Source: a virus. Taken from it: a stretch of 41,227 nt of DNA. Position numbers and translations under genes: made by a program. Below, piece by piece: positions 29,056 to 37,002 of this stretch (positions are counted from its first letter, which is position 1; each line of letters starts with the position of its first letter). The stretch spans positions 1 to 41,227 of the IMG/VR virus record IMGVR_UViG_3300029267_000641. One strand, given 5' to 3'. The notes under the pieces were generated by a model, which searched no databases, was not told where the DNA came from, and was given only the letters and a program-made list of their open reading frames with translations.

Positions 29056-30366
29056 CTAAACAGCGTTATCTTCACCAACACCGTTCAAGTAACCCCACCC
29101 GTTTGGATGATGGTACTCGAGACCAGCCTCAGTAAGATACTCCTCATCCGTTCCGTCACGTCGCGTCCAACCGGTGTTCTGCTGATCTGATTTCTCAGAG
29201 TAGAACGTAGTATCGTCGATGTAACGATAAATCAGCCCAGCTGGATCGAAGATAACCATGCTGTTTCGATCAGTGGCTTCATAAGAAAACAACGGATGAG
29301 TAACCAAGTTGATTGTACCAAACGGCGTAATCCACTCCAGGACCTGCAGTCCATAGGACTTAGTCTTCGAAGTAAGTTGGATCGTACCGTAGGTTTCAGC
29401 CAACTGATTCAACCCAAGCAGCGCGCCGGAACCACAGAAGGCCAGCTTCTCGGTCTTACCATATCGGAACATTTCCTCCAGATAAGCGTCGAGCCAAGTC
29501 TTGCCGCTCTGCAGCCATGTGTCACCACTATAGGTTGCGTTAAGTGAAAAGTCGTTGACAACTCCAGTATTGCTAGAGCCATCAGAACCATACTGTAGAG
29601 CCCTAATGAGCCCCATAGTGGTTCGCTCCGGTTGGCCATTCGATCCAGTGCTGGAACTCTTCCAGCCCCACAATAAGCCCTTCTCCATCTCGATGGAGTG
29701 AAGCTCCAAGCACTCACGTTTGGCTTCCCTGTAGGCGTCGCCGGTTCTCAGTCGCGTACGTCGTGCGGTTCGAGTGATGCTCAACGGGGTCCGAAAAATC
29801 TGAGTGTAGTTCGACCACTCGACCGGATCGTAGCTGATTGCATCAGGCATGTTCGCGCCTTCAGGATTGATGTTACCAATAACCAGCACAGTATCGCAAT
29901 CGGACAAATCTGTACTGGCACCATTGTCGTCAGCCTCGAGAAGCTTGACACCGATAGAAGTCGTTCCAGTGTTCACTGAGACAACCTTAGCGTTCACGTC
30001 AACATCGTAATGTGACGCGTCACGCAGCAAGACCTGATGGCCTACCCTAAAGTGGGTAAGGTCACTCGCGCTCATGGTAAGATAGAGCACGTCGCCAGTA
30101 GTACCACCGGACACGTAAGCAGAATCGCACGCTGCGTTAGTATACACGCCGGTCACGGTTGCTCTTTGACTCTGAAGAGTCTTTGTCCACCAGTGAAAAA
30201 CTGGATCGTCGGTTTTCTCCTCCCTCAACTTTGATAGTATCGCAGTCAAGGGAGCCGACCCGTTTGGGTAAAGATAAAGAATCGTCTCACGCCAGTTCTC
30301 CGGGCGTTGATTCGTAGCCCAATCACCAGTGCCACGCATCCCTAAAAATCCAGGATTCCCTGCCAC
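29056..30366 (-). CDS. Major capsid protein (DUF5309/SU10-type), 436 aa
   Basis: It forms the head shell by an HK97-like fold. GTG 30366 follows TTGGAGGTGTAAAA, a strong site. The N-terminus (NWRETILYLYPNGSAPLTAI) and HWWTKTLQSQRATVTGVYTN match the DUF5309 capsid proteins of SU10-like podoviruses. It has long beta-rich segments and a C-terminal block DEEYLTEAGLEYHHPNGWGYL. It sits between decoration and small proteins upstream and the adaptor downstream. High expression is likely. Confidence 0.8.
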   Translation of the reverse strand: MAGNPGFLGMRGTGDWATNQRPENWRETILYLYPNGSAPLTAILSKLREEKTDDPVFHWWTKTLQSQRATVTGVYTNAACDSAYVSGGTTGDVLYLTMSASDLTHFRVGHQVLLRDASHYDVDVNAKVVSVNTGTTSIGVKLLEADDNGASTDLSDCDTVLVIGNINPEGANMPDAISYDPVEWSNYTQIFRTPLSITRTARRTRLRTGDAYREAKRECLELHSIEMEKGLLWGWKSSSTGSNGQPERTTMGLIRALQYGSDGSSNTGVVNDFSLNATYSGDTWLQSGKTWLDAYLEEMFRYGKTEKLAFCGSGALLGLNQLAETYGTIQLTSKTKSYGLQVLEWITPFGTINLVTHPLFSYEATDRNSMVIFDPAGLIYRYIDDTTFYSEKSDQQNTGWTRRDGTDEEYLTEAGLEYHHPNGWGYLNGVGEDNAV

Positions 30367-30390
30367 TTTTACACCTCCAAAATGCTTAAA

Positions 30391-30600
30391 TTAATTCGAG
30401 CCAGTCAGTGGAACGTCGGGCTTTCTCACAACAACGCGTACGCCCCAAGAGACGTTCGGCCCAGTCATCGAGAACTCAGGAAGTATAGCACAGCGGTGCT
30501 TTTTCAATACCTCCACGATCTCTAATAGGCACTCTTTAGCTCGTTCTGTATCCTCTTCACCAACTTTCATGTCAGGAAAGAGATCAACTACCTCTGCCAT
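30391..30600 (-). CDS. Small hypothetical protein, 69 aa
   Basis: The start is ATG 30600 behind AGGGAGGGTTGAA; the frame is open 11 codons upstream in the previous gene. A helix (EEDTERAKECLLEIVEVLKKH) then strands (CAILPEFSMTGPNVSWGVRVV). Many head gene clusters hold a protein of this plan just before the capsid, with no fixed role. Ends TAA before a 24-nt gap. Confidence 0.6.
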   Translation of the reverse strand: MAEVVDLFPDMKVGEEDTERAKECLLEIVEVLKKHRCAILPEFSMTGPNVSWGVRVVVRKPDVPLTGSN

Positions 30601-30601
30601 T

Positions 30602-30964
30602 TCAACCCTCCCTGTTAGTGACGAACCTCTCATAAAGCGAAAGATGTTGTTCCGAGAGTTTCTTCTCGTCGTTCAGCTTCTTGAGCGCGCCGTGGATAAT
30701 GTCAGTCATTTTCTCACCGATCTGAACATGTCGAGGAGCTTTTTCTGCCGCCTCGACATCCCACGTAACCTGGTCGCCGTTCTGGACAAAGTTAAGTGCT
30801 TTATGCTCTTCCTCATCAAAACTCAGGTTTTCACGTAACTTGCGCACAAGCTTGATTGTAGTGAAGTCACCCTCCTTGGGGAGGACGTTTAGTAAAATCA
30901 ACCGCTCCATAACGGTCAATGGTACTCCCAACTGTTGTTGCGTTTGCTCCTGTTCATTTTCCAT
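30602..30964 (-). CDS. Conserved hypothetical protein, 120 aa
   Basis: ATG 30964 follows AAAGGAGACTTTCAA. The N-terminus is Gln/Glu-rich; LTVMERLILLNVLPKEGDFTT is followed by LVRKLRENLSFDEEEHKALN, and the C-terminus is helical (LKKLNDEKKLSEQHLSLYERF). I recall similar small proteins in many phages and prophages, role unknown. It overlaps nothing and lies one base before the next start. Confidence 0.6.
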   Translation of the reverse strand: MENEQEQTQQQLGVPLTVMERLILLNVLPKEGDFTTIKLVRKLRENLSFDEEEHKALNFVQNGDQVTWDVEAAEKAPRHVQIGEKMTDIIHGALKKLNDEKKLSEQHLSLYERFVTNREG

Positions 30965-30989
30965 TTGAAAGTCTCCTTTAGACTACAAG

Positions 30990-31175
30990 TTATTCGTTCT
31001 CGATCTGCCGGACACGAACGTCAAGCTGGATTTCCCACTTATAGCCAGCAGGGCACCTTTCATTAAGAACTTCGTCTCCGGCCACCTTTATCTTCAGTCT
31101 CTCGCCGCCAGTCATCTCGAAAGAATCCTGACTTTGATACTGAGTGTTTTTAACTGTCGTTCTTTTCAACTCCAT
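30990..31175 (-). CDS. Small hypothetical protein, 61 aa
   Basis: ATG 31175 follows TAAGGAGGCAAAAT, directly after the hairpin at 31190-31207. Beta-rich (GGERLKIKVAGDEVLNE, KWEIQLDVRVRQIE). No family recognised; a small capsid-associated beta protein is possible. The ribosome site is strong. Confidence 0.6.
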   Translation of the reverse strand: MELKRTTVKNTQYQSQDSFEMTGGERLKIKVAGDEVLNERCPAGYKWEIQLDVRVRQIENE

Positions 31176-31189
31176 ATTTTGCCTCCTTA

Positions 31190-31207
31190 GGAGCCCCGAA
31201 GGGCTCC
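31190..31207 (-). promoter_or_regulatory. Hairpin with TTCG loop before the 31175 gene
   Basis: On the minus strand GGAGCCC, loop TTCG, GGGCTCC: a perfect 7-bp stem with the extra-stable C(UUCG)G tetraloop, followed at once by TAAGGAGG. No U-run. It lies in the 61-nt gap after the fibre-like gene and may act as a weak terminator, mRNA stabiliser or processing site. Confidence 0.65.
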
Positions 31208-31236
31208 AAGAGGTTAAAGGTTAAGATGCGGCATCC

Positions 31237-33306
31237 CTACAATGCAACAAGAGGTATAGCATACTCCTTGTTAGAAGTTCCTGAAAAGACCTTGATATAA
31301 CCAGCGAAAGTGGTACCAGGATCACTCAGCGTTAAGCATAATGCCTCGTCGTTCGCTGCCGCTATCATGTAGTCAGGATCAGTTCCAGCTTGGTTACTGT
31401 TCGTTCTAATATAACCCAAACGGCCTGGATTGGAGCCAGCCGCGATCTGAAAGTCGAGATTAAGTAAGAAAACATCACCAGTAACTCCATTAGTTGATCC
31501 GTCATACACTCCAACGTCAAGAACGATTGTTGCAGAGTCTATTGTCGAACCTTCAGCAAAGTTAGTCCAAATACCAACATTACGACCCAGCCCTGCTTGA
31601 TTGCCAGAATAAGTTACATCGAGATAGGCTATATGACCGTCCGAAGCTCCAGGGTCAGTCACAGTACCAGCCACGTATATAGCCTTCCCTGTGGCCGCTA
31701 TTGCCGGTTGTGCGTCAAGAACGATTGCACAAGTTCCAGTATCAATCGCAGTTCCTGCGTCAGCTAAGTACAGACCATACTCCCAATCCTGACACCCACT
31801 CTTCTTCAGCGCCTCAAACGCAGCAAACCGACCACTGTTTGAAAAACCACTTGTTGCTACTTCAGACTGAACACGCACTCCGTTAACTGCAATACCACTC
31901 TGAATCACGAACGTGGCACCAGAGATAAGGTTAAAGTAACCCGCAGCTAAGAAGCAATCTGACACGTCGGTCGTGGTAACCGTAGCGCCAGCCTCGATCT
32001 GGCCCCACACAGCAGCCACATTATTAGCGTTGCTCATGTCCTGCGTGGCCTGGAGATAAAGCTCAGTCCACGTTCCAAAAAACGAACTGGCTGTCGAGTG
32101 GCTCGCCGGAGCCACCGTCAGTGCATGATACGCGGCTGCACAAGCAGTAGCTAGAGCACCTGAATTAACCACTCCAACTGTTTGTGTTACCCAGTCCCAA
32201 CCAGTACCATCAATCACTGTACCAGTAGCACCAGTACCCCAGTCCGTGACCCCACCGAATTGAATCTTGCTATAGCCACCACCGACGAGAATGATACCGT
32301 CCTGAGTAATCGTCAGCTCGCCGTCATTAGCACTAGCGTCAACAATCGTGGCCCCGTTAGTCAAATCAATGTCACCACTCAGCGTAATGCCAGCAGCCTC
32401 AGTAATGACCAACTTACTAGCATTAGCAATCGTGGCTCCACTTCGCATAGTGATATCACCAGTGCCATCGAGCTCTACTGCTCCAGTAATCGTGACATCA
32501 CCATCCAGGTTAATTGCAGTTGAACCAGCCAACGTAATCGTTTCATCAGTCAACGTCATCACGTCGGAGGCATCAGTAATCGTGCCACCATCCGAGAAGG
32601 TGACACTATCCATCACCATCGCACCAAGATCGTCCTCGGTATCGCTGAGGTAAAGATACCTCGTTGTGCCTCCAATGTTAACTCTTAACGTCCGAGTATT
32701 CGCAGAAAGCAAATGCCCGGCACCAGCCGTGAGTCCGTCCGTATGGAACAAGAAGCCCTTGTCGTCGAACTCACCTACTGCACCACCCCACGCAGCGAGG
32801 TTGAAAAACGCCACCGGGCGTGTCGCCACAGTGTCCATCAGCGTACACCCAGTAGGAACGTTTATCTCCGCGTCAAACGCGTAGTACCCACCACCAAGGT
32901 TGTGCATGTCTTTCGCAGCGAGGTTTATCTCGCCGCAGATTGCAGCCGCCATACCACCGGCAGAGTCGCCAGTGGAACCATAGTCAATTCGACCAACGAT
33001 TGCGTTGGCCCACGAGCCGGTTCGGTACTCAGAGTTCAAACTGGCCCTAAGTACCTCGAAGATTCCAGCTCCGGAGGCCGTTTGTGTCTGGTCGATGTCC
33101 ACTGAACGAATCGTCCCACTCGTCAGCGCACAGGTCGTGTTGATCTCAAGAGCGCGGTCCGAGGCAGGCGACAGCGTAAGAGGGGCGCTAGAGCTCCCCA
33201 ATATGAAATCGCCTTTCACAGTGAACGTTCCATCCTCATGGAAAATAACTACATCTTTTCCATTAGACGAAATCCCCGCCTTGAGTAATTGTCCCTTGAA
33301 AGACAT
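31237..33306 (-). CDS. Beta-rich fibre or decoration-like protein, 689 aa
   Basis: ATG 33306 follows TTGGAGGTGCAATAAT. Residues 1-40 (LLKAGISSNGKDVVIFHEDGTF) form a small head. A central block (about 225-345) has short repeats such as GGTITDASDVMTLTDE and GATIANASKLVITEAAG, like a beta-helix or beta-solenoid. The blocks before and after it look like a tandem duplication (YYAFDAEINV/AAGYFNLISG context). It lies between scaffold and capsid genes, so it may be a head fibre or decoration. No enzyme motif. Confidence 0.6.
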   Translation of the reverse strand: MSFKGQLLKAGISSNGKDVVIFHEDGTFTVKGDFILGSSSAPLTLSPASDRALEINTTCALTSGTIRSVDIDQTQTASGAGIFEVLRASLNSEYRTGSWANAIVGRIDYGSTGDSAGGMAAAICGEINLAAKDMHNLGGGYYAFDAEINVPTGCTLMDTVATRPVAFFNLAAWGGAVGEFDDKGFLFHTDGLTAGAGHLLSANTRTLRVNIGGTTRYLYLSDTEDDLGAMVMDSVTFSDGGTITDASDVMTLTDETITLAGSTAINLDGDVTITGAVELDGTGDITMRSGATIANASKLVITEAAGITLSGDIDLTNGATIVDASANDGELTITQDGIILVGGGYSKIQFGGVTDWGTGATGTVIDGTGWDWVTQTVGVVNSGALATACAAAYHALTVAPASHSTASSFFGTWTELYLQATQDMSNANNVAAVWGQIEAGATVTTTDVSDCFLAAGYFNLISGATFVIQSGIAVNGVRVQSEVATSGFSNSGRFAAFEALKKSGCQDWEYGLYLADAGTAIDTGTCAIVLDAQPAIAATGKAIYVAGTVTDPGASDGHIAYLDVTYSGNQAGLGRNVGIWTNFAEGSTIDSATIVLDVGVYDGSTNGVTGDVFLLNLDFQIAAGSNPGRLGYIRTNSNQAGTDPDYMIAAANDEALCLTLSDPGTTFAGYIKVFSGTSNKEYAIPLVAL

Positions 33307-33330
33307 ATTATTGCACCTCCAAGCTAATTG

Positions 33331-33669
33331 TTAAACGCCGTAATTGGCTATTGCATACCACTTATGCCCATCTGAGAAGAGCAAAAGGGCATCGCCAGCG
33401 TCACCAAGGGTATAGTCTCCCTCCCAAGAATACGAGTCATCCTGATCCTGAACCGTGACGTCGCCATTGTCAGTAATCAGTTTGATGGAGTAAGCCTTAC
33501 CCATCGCTGCGCACACATCTGGCAGCGTGACGGTAAAAGCGCCACCGGTGGAGTCACAGTTAATAACCTGCTCGAACACTTCCGCGGTGTCCGATTCGGT
33601 CCAGTTAACCACCCTGGCGTTTTCCATCACTTGCATATCCATTAGTGATGCTTGACCTCTCTCGATCAT
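33331..33669 (-). CDS. Beta-rich capsid decoration-like protein, 112 aa
   Basis: ATG 33669 follows GGAGGAATTTATT. A short helix is followed by strands: FEQVINCDSTGGAFTVTLPD, AYSIKLITDNGDVTVQDQDD, DYTLGDAGDALLLFSDGHKW. This end pattern (ALLLF.DG..W) is typical of short trimeric domains in phage fibres and decoration proteins. It sits 17 nt downstream of the scaffold gene stop. Function by pattern only. Confidence 0.6.
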   Translation of the reverse strand: MIERGQASLMDMQVMENARVVNWTESDTAEVFEQVINCDSTGGAFTVTLPDVCAAMGKAYSIKLITDNGDVTVQDQDDSYSWEGDYTLGDAGDALLLFSDGHKWYAIANYGV

Positions 33670-33685
33670 AATAAATTCCTCCAGA

Positions 33686-34645
33686 TTAAAACTTAATCAA
33701 ATCGTCGATCTCTTTAGCCATTCCCGTCAGCTGGCCTCCCTTCGGTCCTGTCTGTCGGGAACCCCTGGGATTTGCGAACGCAGGGTTCTGAGGTGGTTCA
33801 CCGCCTTCTTTTGGTTTCTCTCCAGGCTTCGGGGCGGATATTCCGAGAACCTTTCGTGTTCGATTAGCTGCCTCATCGAAGATCTTCGTGACGTTCCAGT
33901 CTGGATTCTCCGAATGAACTTCATTAGCAAGCAACTGCACAGTCCGCTGCACCGGTTTCAGGTCTTCATTAGCATCGTAAAAGTCGCCAACCATCTTCTG
34001 AAACGCGATCTGCCTACGAACGTGCGAAACCACTATCCCTGGAACGTTGAGCAACGTACGTTCCTGTGCCATCGGTATCGACTGCTGTACGCCAGCCATG
34101 TAAACACGATTAAGCAACTTGTTAAACTCTTCAGGGTTGTCGATAAGATCACTAGGATCCTTTCCACTAAGGAAATCAACTTCTTGTACAGCAACGTCCT
34201 TAAGTGGTGCCACAGGCTTTGGCTCTGCAGGCGGCCCCGCTGGCGGTTGCCCACCTGGAGGTGGTTCGCCCTCCTTTGGTTGCGCTGGCGGTTCAGTCGG
34301 TTCTGCAGGAGCACTCGGGCCAGAAAGTTGCTCAATACGTTCCATAAGCAACGCATTCTGCCGTCTCAATAATTCAGCTTCGTCCGGTGGTTCCCCTGGC
34401 GGCTCAGCCGGCGGAGGTTCCACTGGTGGCTCTCCCTCACCAGGCGGTTCTGCTGGTGGCTCTGCTGGTGGCTCTACCGGCGGTTCCGCTGGTCCTGGCT
34501 CCGGAGGTTCCGGAGGCTCGACCGGTGGTTCTACCGGCGGCTCAACGGGTGGCTCAACGGGTGGTTCTGCCGGTGGCTCGCCCACACCAAACTCGGAAAG
34601 CATGCTATCAATCTCGTCCTTTGTTCCTTTGTCTCCGTTTTCCAT
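33686..34645 (-). CDS. Pro/Glu-rich scaffold-like protein, 319 aa
   Basis: The start is ATG 34645 (MENGDKGTK) behind TAAGGAGACGACT; the frame is open 9 codons upstream through palindrome copy 4. Residues about 22-85 are tandem EPPV/EPPA units, then a coiled coil (ELLRRQNALLMERIEQL). The rest is helical and acidic with a C-terminal MAKEIDDLIKF. Position between portal and capsid fits a scaffold that helps head assembly. The repeat is unusually long and may be a flexible spacer. Slip or recombination in the GGC-rich repeat could change its length. Confidence 0.6.
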   Translation of the reverse strand: MENGDKGTKDEIDSMLSEFGVGEPPAEPPVEPPVEPPVEPPVEPPEPPEPGPAEPPVEPPAEPPAEPPGEGEPPVEPPPAEPPGEPPDEAELLRRQNALLMERIEQLSGPSAPAEPTEPPAQPKEGEPPPGGQPPAGPPAEPKPVAPLKDVAVQEVDFLSGKDPSDLIDNPEEFNKLLNRVYMAGVQQSIPMAQERTLLNVPGIVVSHVRRQIAFQKMVGDFYDANEDLKPVQRTVQLLANEVHSENPDWNVTKIFDEAANRTRKVLGISAPKPGEKPKEGGEPPQNPAFANPRGSRQTGPKGGQLTGMAKEIDDLIKF

Positions 34646-34660
34646 AGTCGTCTCCTTATT

Positions 34661-34687
34661 CACTTTGTTCATAATTTGAACAAAGTG
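34661..34687. promoter_or_regulatory. 27-bp palindromic element, copy 4
   Basis: Arms CACTTTGTTCA and TGAACAAAGTG, perfect for the outer 11 bases, with TAATT in the middle. On the minus strand it ends 3 nt before AAGGAG of the scaffold-like gene, in the gap 34646-34695. Confidence 0.85.
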
Positions 34688-34695
34688 GCGCAGTG

Positions 34696-34977
34696 TTACA
34701 TTTCGTTAATTCCATCTTGCAAATTCCGTAACGTTAGTTCAGGCAGTTGAAGTACGTTCCGCAATGCCTCCGCATTCCCGCCCAACCTTCGTAACGATCT
34801 CTCCAGATAAATGTTCTCTGGGTCTTCAAGGTTATCACGAATGTCCTCCATCCAAGCTTCGATCTGGACTTTCATTGCCTGCCAAAAAGGCGAGCCGATG
34901 CCAAGTTCGAATTCCCGAACGGAGCACTGAATCTTTACTGGCGGCCTGTCAAAAATCTTTGCGTCTTCGTTAGGCAC
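34696..34977 (-). CDS. Portal-adjacent hypothetical protein, 93 aa
   Basis: GTG 34977 lies inside the end of the portal gene (8-nt overlap) behind AAAGGAGGTTTGA. The pattern FELGIGSPFWQAMKVQIEAW and DPENIYLERSLRRLGGNAEA is helical. I recall similar small proteins directly after phage portal genes; role unknown, perhaps a head-assembly aid. Confidence 0.6.
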   Translation of the reverse strand: MPNEDAKIFDRPPVKIQCSVREFELGIGSPFWQAMKVQIEAWMEDIRDNLEDPENIYLERSLRRLGGNAEALRNVLQLPELTLRNLQDGINEM

Positions 34978-36991
34978 TCAAACCTCCTTTAATTGGAACA
35001 AGGTTACCAGCTTCCGCACCTCTTAAGGCCTCCTCATCAGGGACCACTTTAGCTTGCATGCGCTCGAACTCACTGATGTTCTTAGCACCAAGGTTTCGAG
35101 CGATATGACGAAAGATCCGAACAATATCGAACTTTTGGTTAAGCTCTGGATGCTCCGCAAGAATGGCAAACATCTGGAGCCAGCCATCGGAGAAGTTGTT
35201 CCCCGGAACGCTTCCATCACGAACGAAAACGTCATAGTCAATAAGGATGTCGAACGGTGAAACCGGAATACGCCCACGTCGAACGTTCCCGCCATACTCC
35301 TTAATAAGTTCTTCCTGCCAGCGTCCGGTGCACTTAACGAAGTTATCCATGGACGACAGTTGCTGAGCATGACTAGCAAACATGTAACCTAGGTCCCGCA
35401 TCCCTTGCAAGCCCATTACCTTAGCAATACGTTCTAGCCGATTTATTGCCCCTGCACGCGTTCCTTGAAATTCTGCCTTCGTCAAGCGCTCCGGTCCGCC
35501 TTGTCTCAACGAGCCCATCATAGGATCATCGGCACCACCGATCTTCTGCATCCACTGAACAATCCACGAAGAATCGCCAATGTTCTCTCGCGTAATGTCA
35601 CTAACCTTCATCTGCATAGCAGCGTTCTCAACGCCCCTTCCCCAGGCCGGACGTCGCATTCGTACCAACTTGCCTGGCTTCGGGTCTTCCATGTCCTTCG
35701 CATTCAGCAGGTAAGGGTCGTAAATAATCATATCGTGTATGGCCTTGCGCACATTCGTAATATGTGAGTTAAACAGCCAGTCAAGCGTGCCCTGCAGGCC
35801 GTGAAGTACTTCGATTCGCGAAACAGGCGTGGACGTGTAACCATCCGAATCTGGAGCCATCGCCACGATCGGATATAGATTGTGCGTCAAGCCAAGTGGT
35901 TTAGCTCTCACAACCAGACAATCACTAGCCACACCAAATAACCACTTTTGTGGATAGTCGGACTTGCCAAGTGCCTTGTCTTTGCCATCCGTCCACTGGC
36001 TTGGAATCAGGTCGATATACATGTTGATAACGTCAACCGGGTCAGTGGTTTCGTGCCTACCGCCAGCCTCGCGAATCGACATGCCCGTTTTTTCTGTTCG
36101 TTTCGACTTGTCTTCACCATATAGCGAAGACTTCTTGTATATCAAGTGCTGCAAGTAACGTACGTTAAAAAGGTCCGGACCAACAAGTTCCTCACTGAGC
36201 AACTTCACGTAGCTCGTTCTCTCAACCCATCCACAGAACTCGCCCTCTTGAATTCTATCAACGGGCACGTTCGGATCGGGCAGCCAAAGATAAGGGTCGA
36301 TGTTGTCAAGTTTATTACCTTCGAACAAAAGCTGGTCGCCAATCATCTCCTTCCTCGGTCCCTGACCAATGAACTGCCCGAGACGTCCCATGAACCCACG
36401 CTGACCTTTAACAACCTTACCACCATAGTGTTGATGCCAGCTTGGAGCACCAAGACCTATACCGTAAGCAATCGAATCACGGAACATCGTATGCAAAGCA
36501 AGTGCAACCTTGGTCTTGTTACAATGCACGTTGACGAGCAACTCCATAAGAATAGCCCCGATGGTGTCTTCTGGCGAGACGCCTTCATACCTAAATATCG
36601 GCTCTTCCAGAAAGGCCATCACAAGATACGTAAGCACCGTCTCCAGAATCGCGTACGAGTATGGAAACACTATCGAAGTCGGCTTATTCTTAGTCTTCGA
36701 ATCCTTCTTCAAATCAGACTCTTCGTCGTCGTACGAGCCCAGGCCACTTGAATCTGCGTCAATGTACGTGGTCAAACAACGATCAATTTCGTTCCACGAA
36801 TCGAACCGATTGTTCATCACGCGGTGGCTCACGATCGTGCGCTTCAACACCTCGCTGACGATGTACCTATGAAGGTCGGACTTCGGTGACAAATCCAGGC
36901 CTTGCGGATACTCGTAATCAAACGTTCGATCCACGTTCGCAAGGGTAGAAATGTTGCCCTTCCCGACGTCCCCGTAAACAATGTTAGGCAT
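34970..36991 (-). CDS. Portal protein, 673 aa
   Basis: It forms the ring through which DNA enters and leaves the head. ATG 36991 follows AGAGGACAATATA. Features of podovirus portals: RYIVSEVLKRTIVSHRVMNN near the N-terminus, IVFPYSYAILETVLTYLVMAF (membrane-like helix), AYGIGLGAPSWHQHYGG, WLPDPNVP, NLYPIVAMAPD and a long C-terminal helix region with QQLSSMDNFVKCTGRWQEEL. The length is typical. It is downstream of the terminase and followed by scaffold and capsid genes, as expected. Confidence 0.85.
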   Translation of the reverse strand: MPNIVYGDVGKGNISTLANVDRTFDYEYPQGLDLSPKSDLHRYIVSEVLKRTIVSHRVMNNRFDSWNEIDRCLTTYIDADSSGLGSYDDEESDLKKDSKTKNKPTSIVFPYSYAILETVLTYLVMAFLEEPIFRYEGVSPEDTIGAILMELLVNVHCNKTKVALALHTMFRDSIAYGIGLGAPSWHQHYGGKVVKGQRGFMGRLGQFIGQGPRKEMIGDQLLFEGNKLDNIDPYLWLPDPNVPVDRIQEGEFCGWVERTSYVKLLSEELVGPDLFNVRYLQHLIYKKSSLYGEDKSKRTEKTGMSIREAGGRHETTDPVDVINMYIDLIPSQWTDGKDKALGKSDYPQKWLFGVASDCLVVRAKPLGLTHNLYPIVAMAPDSDGYTSTPVSRIEVLHGLQGTLDWLFNSHITNVRKAIHDMIIYDPYLLNAKDMEDPKPGKLVRMRRPAWGRGVENAAMQMKVSDITRENIGDSSWIVQWMQKIGGADDPMMGSLRQGGPERLTKAEFQGTRAGAINRLERIAKVMGLQGMRDLGYMFASHAQQLSSMDNFVKCTGRWQEELIKEYGGNVRRGRIPVSPFDILIDYDVFVRDGSVPGNNFSDGWLQMFAILAEHPELNQKFDIVRIFRHIARNLGAKNISEFERMQAKVVPDEEALRGAEAGNLVPIKGGLSA

Positions 36992-37002
36992 TATATTGTC
37001 CT

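Noticed and set aside
34646-34672. ATG 34672 start for the scaffold-like gene
   Set aside because: It lies within palindrome copy 4 and has no ribosome site; ATG 34645 follows AAGGAGACGACT.
34119-34679. Gly/Ser-rich plus-strand frame opposite the scaffold-like gene
   Set aside because: It is the antisense reading of the EPP repeat and has no ribosome site.
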